From IMG/VR virus record IMGVR_UViG_3300028393_000356, positions 1 to 22,798 of that record: DNA of 22,798 nucleotides; one strand, written 5' to 3'. Below, piece by piece: positions 19,126 to 22,798 of this stretch. Below the pieces are notes generated by a model. It was given only the letters and a program-made list of their open reading frames with translations, was not told where the DNA came from and did not search any database. Source of the DNA: a virus. How positions within the stretch are numbered: the first letter of the stretch is position 1; each line of letters opens with the position of its first letter. Position numbers and translations under genes: made by a program.

Positions 19126-19560
19126 ATGGCAATCACACAAAACATGACCACATCGTTCAAAGTTGGAGTGCTCGCGGGGCAATTTAACTTTAACACTGGT
19201 ACTACCCAAGTCTACAAAATAGCGCTGTTTACTTCCGCAGCCGCGCTAAGTGCCGCTACCACAGCGTATGCAGCCACTAACGAAGTAGTGGGTACTGGAT
19301 ACACCGCTGGCGGTAAAACGCTAACAGTTTCACAGATACCTATCTCATCTGGAACAACTGCGTTCATTAACTTTGCCAACGTTACTTGGACATCATCTAC
19401 CATAACTGCTCGTGGAGCTTTGGTTTATTTGTTCGATGGGGCTACTAACCCGTCAGTAGCAGTGTTAGACTTCGGTGCAGATAAGACATCCACCGCAGGT
19501 GACTTTACAATCCAATTCCCAACCGCAGATGCAACCAATGCGATTCTACGTATCGCTTAA
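19126..19560 (+). CDS. Probable tail or fibre-related protein, 144 aa
   Basis: A 144-aa beta-rich protein starting MAITQNMTTSFKVGVLAGQF, with KIALFTSAAALSAATTAY (32-49) and a GYTAGGKTLTV strand (58-68). It shares the pattern YxxALFT...GYxxxxLT with the next gene product, so the two may be distant relatives. AAGGAG lies 5 nt before the ATG. A virion role is likely by composition and position, but the exact one is unknown. Confidence 0.7.
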   Translation: MAITQNMTTSFKVGVLAGQFNFNTGTTQVYKIALFTSAAALSAATTAYAATNEVVGTGYTAGGKTLTVSQIPISSGTTAFINFANVTWTSSTITARGALVYLFDGATNPSVAVLDFGADKTSTAGDFTIQFPTADATNAILRIA

Positions 19561-19569
19561 GGAGTAGAC

Positions 19570-19992
19570 ATGTCTTTATCAAACGTTACAGAGACCGCAG
19601 CACTCGCAGTATTCCTGCAAGGTACAGACCCCAGCTATCGCGCAGGTGCCACTCAGTACCTAGCCCTGTTTACCGCAGACCCCGGTGAGACTGCTTCTTT
19701 GGTAGCAGAGGCCAACTACACAGGTTATGCCCGTGTAGCCCTGACCAAGGCCAGCGCATGGAACAACGGCGGCGGTAATGGCGCTGCGTTTACCAATGCC
19801 AACCTGATTCAGTTTGGTGCTTGCACAGCCGGAACCAACGCCATCACCCACTTTGCTGTGGTCGATACAGGCCCCGCCAGTGGTACTGCTGTGAACATGA
19901 TGATCTCTGGCGCTTTGACCTCTACGCTCAACGTTAGCTCGGGCATCCAGCCACAGTTCGGAATCGGCAGCGTCAGCGTGTCGGCAGACTAA
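19570..19992 (+). CDS. Probable tail or fibre-related protein, 140 aa
   Basis: A 140-aa protein starting MSLSNVTETAALAVFLQGTD, with YLALFTADPG (30-39), ANYTGYARVALTKASAWN (48-65) and a Gly/Ser-rich end. This is a recurrent type of phage structural protein. AAGGAG stands 5 nt upstream. It shares its LALFT/GYxRxxLT pattern with the preceding gene, suggesting old duplication. The stop codon directly precedes the next start. Confidence 0.7.
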   Translation: MSLSNVTETAALAVFLQGTDPSYRAGATQYLALFTADPGETASLVAEANYTGYARVALTKASAWNNGGGNGAAFTNANLIQFGACTAGTNAITHFAVVDTGPASGTAVNMMISGALTSTLNVSSGIQPQFGIGSVSVSAD

Positions 19993-20868
19993 ATGCCCTT
20001 CGTCAACTGGAAAGCTATGGTCGATGCGGATAACGCAGGGCAGAGCTTTTTCAGTGCATGGAGAAAGACCCCCACGCAGTCCACGAATGCGGGGATTTGG
20101 TTCGATCTGTCTATGTCACCGGGCAACCCTGTGCCGAACTATTACGCAGCCTCTCCCAACATTGCAGTGAGATTGGCCCAAAGCACAGACGGAGGTATCC
20201 CCCACGGGGCTAACGTAGGCAGCGCTAAAAAGTACCTTAAGAGCTTTACGGTGATGACGGCTAATGCGTCAGCGGCTCCTATGAGCTACATCTTGTGTGA
20301 TTACCTGCTGTTCTACCCGTTTGTGGACATGTCGATTACTGACCCGCAAGCGCTGGACAATACGGTGACTATTAACCGTTACACCAATGGTAAGAACGTC
20401 AAGATCATGGCGGTCGAGGTGGCGGGTCAGAACGGTGTGGGCAACCCTCAGTTCTTTGTGACGTACACCAACTCGGACGGGGTATCGGGTAGAACAACGC
20501 CCATTGTGTCTTGCAATACTCAAGTGGTGAACGGCACAATCATCAATTCCCAGCCTACTCAAGTCAACGGGCGCAGAGAAGCCACGGGGCCGTTTTTGCC
20601 GCTTCAGCCGGGCGACACAGGTGTGCAGAAAATTGACAGCGTGACCTTTGTGCAGGGCGACATTGGGCTGATTTCGTTTGTGTTAGTCTATCCAATAGAG
20701 AACATTGCCCAGCGAAGCATTGACGCGCCTATGGAGCGAGTGCCCGTGGTGGACTTCATGGACTTGCCTATGATCCAAGACGACGCCTACCTTAATCTGA
20801 TTTGCTGCCCTAATGCATCTTTGTCTGGTGTTCCCCTGATGGGAACGATAGAAACTTTCTGGAACTAA
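19993..20868 (+). CDS. Virion protein, first member of a tandem paralogous pair
   Basis: A 291-aa beta-rich protein starting MPFVNWKAMVDADNAGQSFF. Aligning by eye with the next gene product gives shared AGQ (15-17), WFDLSMSPGNP (36-46), GIPHGANVG (68-76), DGVSGRTTP (about 156-164), GPFLPLQPGDTGVQ (about 198-211) and a shared C-terminal region ending ETFWN. The start follows the previous stop without a gap and without a clear ribosome site, so it probably depends on coupling. It is likely a tail/neck component; no enzymatic motif is seen. Confidence 0.7.
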   Translation: MPFVNWKAMVDADNAGQSFFSAWRKTPTQSTNAGIWFDLSMSPGNPVPNYYAASPNIAVRLAQSTDGGIPHGANVGSAKKYLKSFTVMTANASAAPMSYILCDYLLFYPFVDMSITDPQALDNTVTINRYTNGKNVKIMAVEVAGQNGVGNPQFFVTYTNSDGVSGRTTPIVSCNTQVVNGTIINSQPTQVNGRREATGPFLPLQPGDTGVQKIDSVTFVQGDIGLISFVLVYPIENIAQRSIDAPMERVPVVDFMDLPMIQDDAYLNLICCPNASLSGVPLMGTIETFWN

Positions 20869-20877
20869 GGAATTGAT

Positions 20878-21999
20878 ATGGCTTTAACTTCAATGGACTC
20901 CCTGATCAACGCCATGTCGGCGGGTCAGACTTACCGTTCAGACTTCAACAAGAACACGCTCCCCACGACAGCCTATGCCGCAGGTCAGTGGTATGACCTC
21001 TCGATGGGTGCAGGTAACCCTAGCGTCAACGCCGTGATTGGAAGTGCTGCCAACTTAGTGCAGCAAAACGTCAGCGAAACCACCAGCATCACCGCAGCCA
21101 CAGGAGCACTGGGTGGGTCTATCGCCACCACTACTTTTACCGACACGACACACGGCTCAGGTCGATTTACAGTCGGTATGTTGCTCTCCGGCACAGGCGT
21201 GGCCCCCGGCACCTACATCACCGCATTGGGTACTGGTACAGGTGCCAACAACACGGGTACTTACACCGTCAACATCTCCCAAACCGTCACAGCCCAAACC
21301 ATTACAGGTACAGGCACTCCCAACGGTATTTACCACGGTGGCGATGTAGGGGTAAGCAACAAGAGTCTCTCCAACGCCTCGATATTCAGCGCGGCTACTA
21401 CTTCTGCCCCAGCCGTGGCTATGTTGTACGACATGCTGGCTTGCTTCACCATCACCAGCACCACGGTCACAGGTACTCAGGCATTCACAGGTCAGGCCGC
21501 ATGGCCTCGCTACGCCAACGGCGCAGGGGTTAGAGCTTTCTTGGTGCCTTCAATCGTCATGGGTGCGGGTTCTCCTACGGTTCAACTGGGTTACACCAAT
21601 ACCGCCTCAGTCTCAGGCCGTTTGACCCCATCAGCCCCATCTTTACCCCTGCTGAACACCACAGCCCCCGTTGGCTCGATTCCTTACGCTGGTACAGGTA
21701 TCGGTAAGTACGGCCCGTTCCTACCCTTGCAGTCTGGTGATTCGGGTATTGCCAGTGTGCAAAACATCAACTTCAACGCCACTATGACTTCTGGTGTGAT
21801 GAATCTGATCATCTGCAAGCCTTTGGCCTTTTTGCCCATTACTACGGTAGGTGTAGCGGCAGAGCGCGACTTTGTGAACATGTTGCCCTCCATGCCCCGC
21901 ATCTATGACGGCGCTTGCTTGAATTGGGCGCTGTATGCAGGTGCGGCTGTACCCATCAATACTTCGTATTTTGGTCATATTGACACTGTTTGGGGATAA
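20878..21999 (+). CDS. Virion protein, second paralog with an inserted domain
   Basis: A 373-aa protein starting MALTSMDSLINAMSAGQTYR. It parallels the preceding protein: WYDLSMGAGNP (38-48), GIYHGGDVGVSNKSL (150-164), SVSGRLTP, GPFLPLQSGDSG and the C-terminal IDTVWG. About 80 extra residues (68-147, DNA about 21079-21318) are inserted before GIYHGG. They include LLSGTGVAPGTYITALGTGTG (broken up: LLSGTGVAPG, then TYITALGTGTG), and NTGTYTVNISQTVTAQTITG, a module seen in many phage tail and fibre proteins. AAGGA lies upstream. Structural by context. Confidence 0.7.
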   Translation: MALTSMDSLINAMSAGQTYRSDFNKNTLPTTAYAAGQWYDLSMGAGNPSVNAVIGSAANLVQQNVSETTSITAATGALGGSIATTTFTDTTHGSGRFTVGMLLSGTGVAPGTYITALGTGTGANNTGTYTVNISQTVTAQTITGTGTPNGIYHGGDVGVSNKSLSNASIFSAATTSAPAVAMLYDMLACFTITSTTVTGTQAFTGQAAWPRYANGAGVRAFLVPSIVMGAGSPTVQLGYTNTASVSGRLTPSAPSLPLLNTTAPVGSIPYAGTGIGKYGPFLPLQSGDSGIASVQNINFNATMTSGVMNLIICKPLAFLPITTVGVAAERDFVNMLPSMPRIYDGACLNWALYAGAAVPINTSYFGHIDTVWG

Positions 22000-22002
22000 C
22001 CC

Positions 22003-22710
22003 ATGCTGCACGGTAACGGTTCGGTATTTCATAAGATACCTGCCCGTTTTATCGGGGGCTCCGCTACGTCTGTAGAGCCCCAGCTCCGCTCTGCCTTTGG
22101 CAAGGCGGGGATGCTACGTAATCGGTTTTACCAAGACGGTCAGACCACCAGCTTCAAGCTGTACTCCATACCTGAAGGCTCCTATGCGCCCAGCGGCAGC
22201 CAAGTTGCAGGTTCGGCGTTTATGCTGGCCCAAAGGGATGGGGCGATGTCCTCCGTCAATTTAGCCACGCTGTCCATCACACCCTCATCGGTGATTTACG
22301 GTGGTATCACCACTACAGGCACGGCGACTCTAAGCATCAACACCAACACCCCAGCGGGGCAGTTGATTACGTTTGGCGCAGGCTTGGCATCGTTCACGCT
22401 GAACACCAACAACCCCCTGCTCACAGCGGTGCTTAACGCAATTGGTTCAGCCAACTTCACGTTGACTGGTAGCGGGGCTACGTTGAACGGCTTTGGTAGC
22501 GCATCGGGCGCGAGCAGCTTTGCAATCACAGGCTACGTCACACCCTACGCTATTGGCTCTATGTCTGGGAGTACGGTGGATGCCACCACACTAACCACTG
22601 CATCTATCCTTGCAGCCATGAATGCGGCTCCACCAGCAGTGAACATTAAAAAGGTCAACGATGTGGTAGTCAATGGAGTAGGCAGCGCCGCGAATCCTTG
22701 GGGGGCTTAA
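22003..22710 (+). CDS. Virion-associated protein with C-terminal NxVxVNGxGSxxxPWG motif
   Basis: A 235-aa protein starting MLHGNGSVFHKIPARFIGGS. The middle is Thr/Ser/Gly/Asn-rich (beta helix or fibre-like), and the end reads VNIKKVNDVVVNGVGSAANP followed by WGA. This terminal VNDVxVxGxGSxxxPWG pattern recurs in phage tail-associated proteins. GGGGATAACCC precedes the ATG, and the next gene follows directly. Probably a tail or fibre protein; the precise role is unknown. Confidence 0.65.
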   Translation: MLHGNGSVFHKIPARFIGGSATSVEPQLRSAFGKAGMLRNRFYQDGQTTSFKLYSIPEGSYAPSGSQVAGSAFMLAQRDGAMSSVNLATLSITPSSVIYGGITTTGTATLSINTNTPAGQLITFGAGLASFTLNTNNPLLTAVLNAIGSANFTLTGSGATLNGFGSASGASSFAITGYVTPYAIGSMSGSTVDATTLTTASILAAMNAAPPAVNIKKVNDVVVNGVGSAANPWGA

Positions 22711-22798
22711 ATGGCTACCTCATTTACCGGCTGGGGTAATAGCTGGGGCAATAGCTGGGGCGACCTAGCAGAAAATTCCGGGTTTATATACGGTAATG
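22711..22798 (+). CDS. Partial late gene with GWGNSWGNSWG repeat, start only
   Basis: A frame starting MATSFTGWGNSWGNSWGDLA and still open at the right edge after 29 codons. The Gly-Trp-Gly/Asn-Ser repeat at residues 7-17 recurs at the N-terminus of phage tail or fibre genes. GGGGG stands 6 nt upstream, at the end of the previous gene. Nothing more can be said about the product from this window. Confidence 0.65.
   Translation, partial: MATSFTGWGNSWGNSWGDLAENSGFIYGN

Overview
The window is a piece of a tailed double-stranded DNA phage (Caudoviricetes). The evidence is a complete head-packaging and morphogenesis cassette on the plus strand: terminase, long portal, GroES-like co-chaperonin, scaffold, major capsid protein and head-tail connectors. 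The gene order and the P22 gp4-like adaptor suggest a podovirus-like virion. The set of small structural proteins resembles uncultured freshwater phages, but host and lifestyle cannot be read from this sequence. No integrase, repressor, tRNA or CRISPR array is visible.

Left arm (1-5856, all genes on the minus strand). From promoter-proximal to distal it holds: a 173-aa helical protein followed by two tiny ORFs and a strong terminator (5856 down to 5015); an 840-bp non-coding, repeat-rich block that looks like a replication origin (4172-5014); a degenerate HNH-type protein (4136-3654); a three-gene operon of small proteins (3511-2894); and an operon of a DUF3150-like protein, a MoxR-type AAA+ ATPase, a 56-aa protein and a DUF2201/vWA-type protein with an HExxH motif that runs off the left end (2751-1).

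The left arm has unusually ordered regulation. Eight copies of the 17-bp palindrome GTTAGGGA-N-TCCCTAAC occur between 690 and 6009. Five sit 15-33 nt upstream of a start codon. Three minus-strand promoters share the layout AACTATC-N26-(TTGACA-like)-N17-(TATAAT-like). In all three, a stem-loop with a different stem sequence begins at the predicted +1 or +2 of the transcript.

Centre (5857-6386). This is the divergence point between the two arms. It carries the third minus-strand promoter, the last palindrome, C-rich sequence and one sigma70-like plus-strand promoter (6264-6291) for the late genes.

Right arm (6387-22798, all plus strand). Order: terminase small and large subunits, portal, a small protein, GroES-like protein, scaffold, two head proteins, major capsid protein, then a strong terminator. 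After it come two beta-rich proteins, a run of small very basic Gly/Lys proteins sharing short C-terminal motifs, two connector proteins, a zinc-ribbon protein, and a set of probable neck/tail proteins. The last set includes a tandem paralogous pair, one member of which carries an inserted domain of about 80 residues. Spacing is tight throughout, with 1-, 4- and 8-nt overlaps, which suggests a few long late transcripts with translational coupling.
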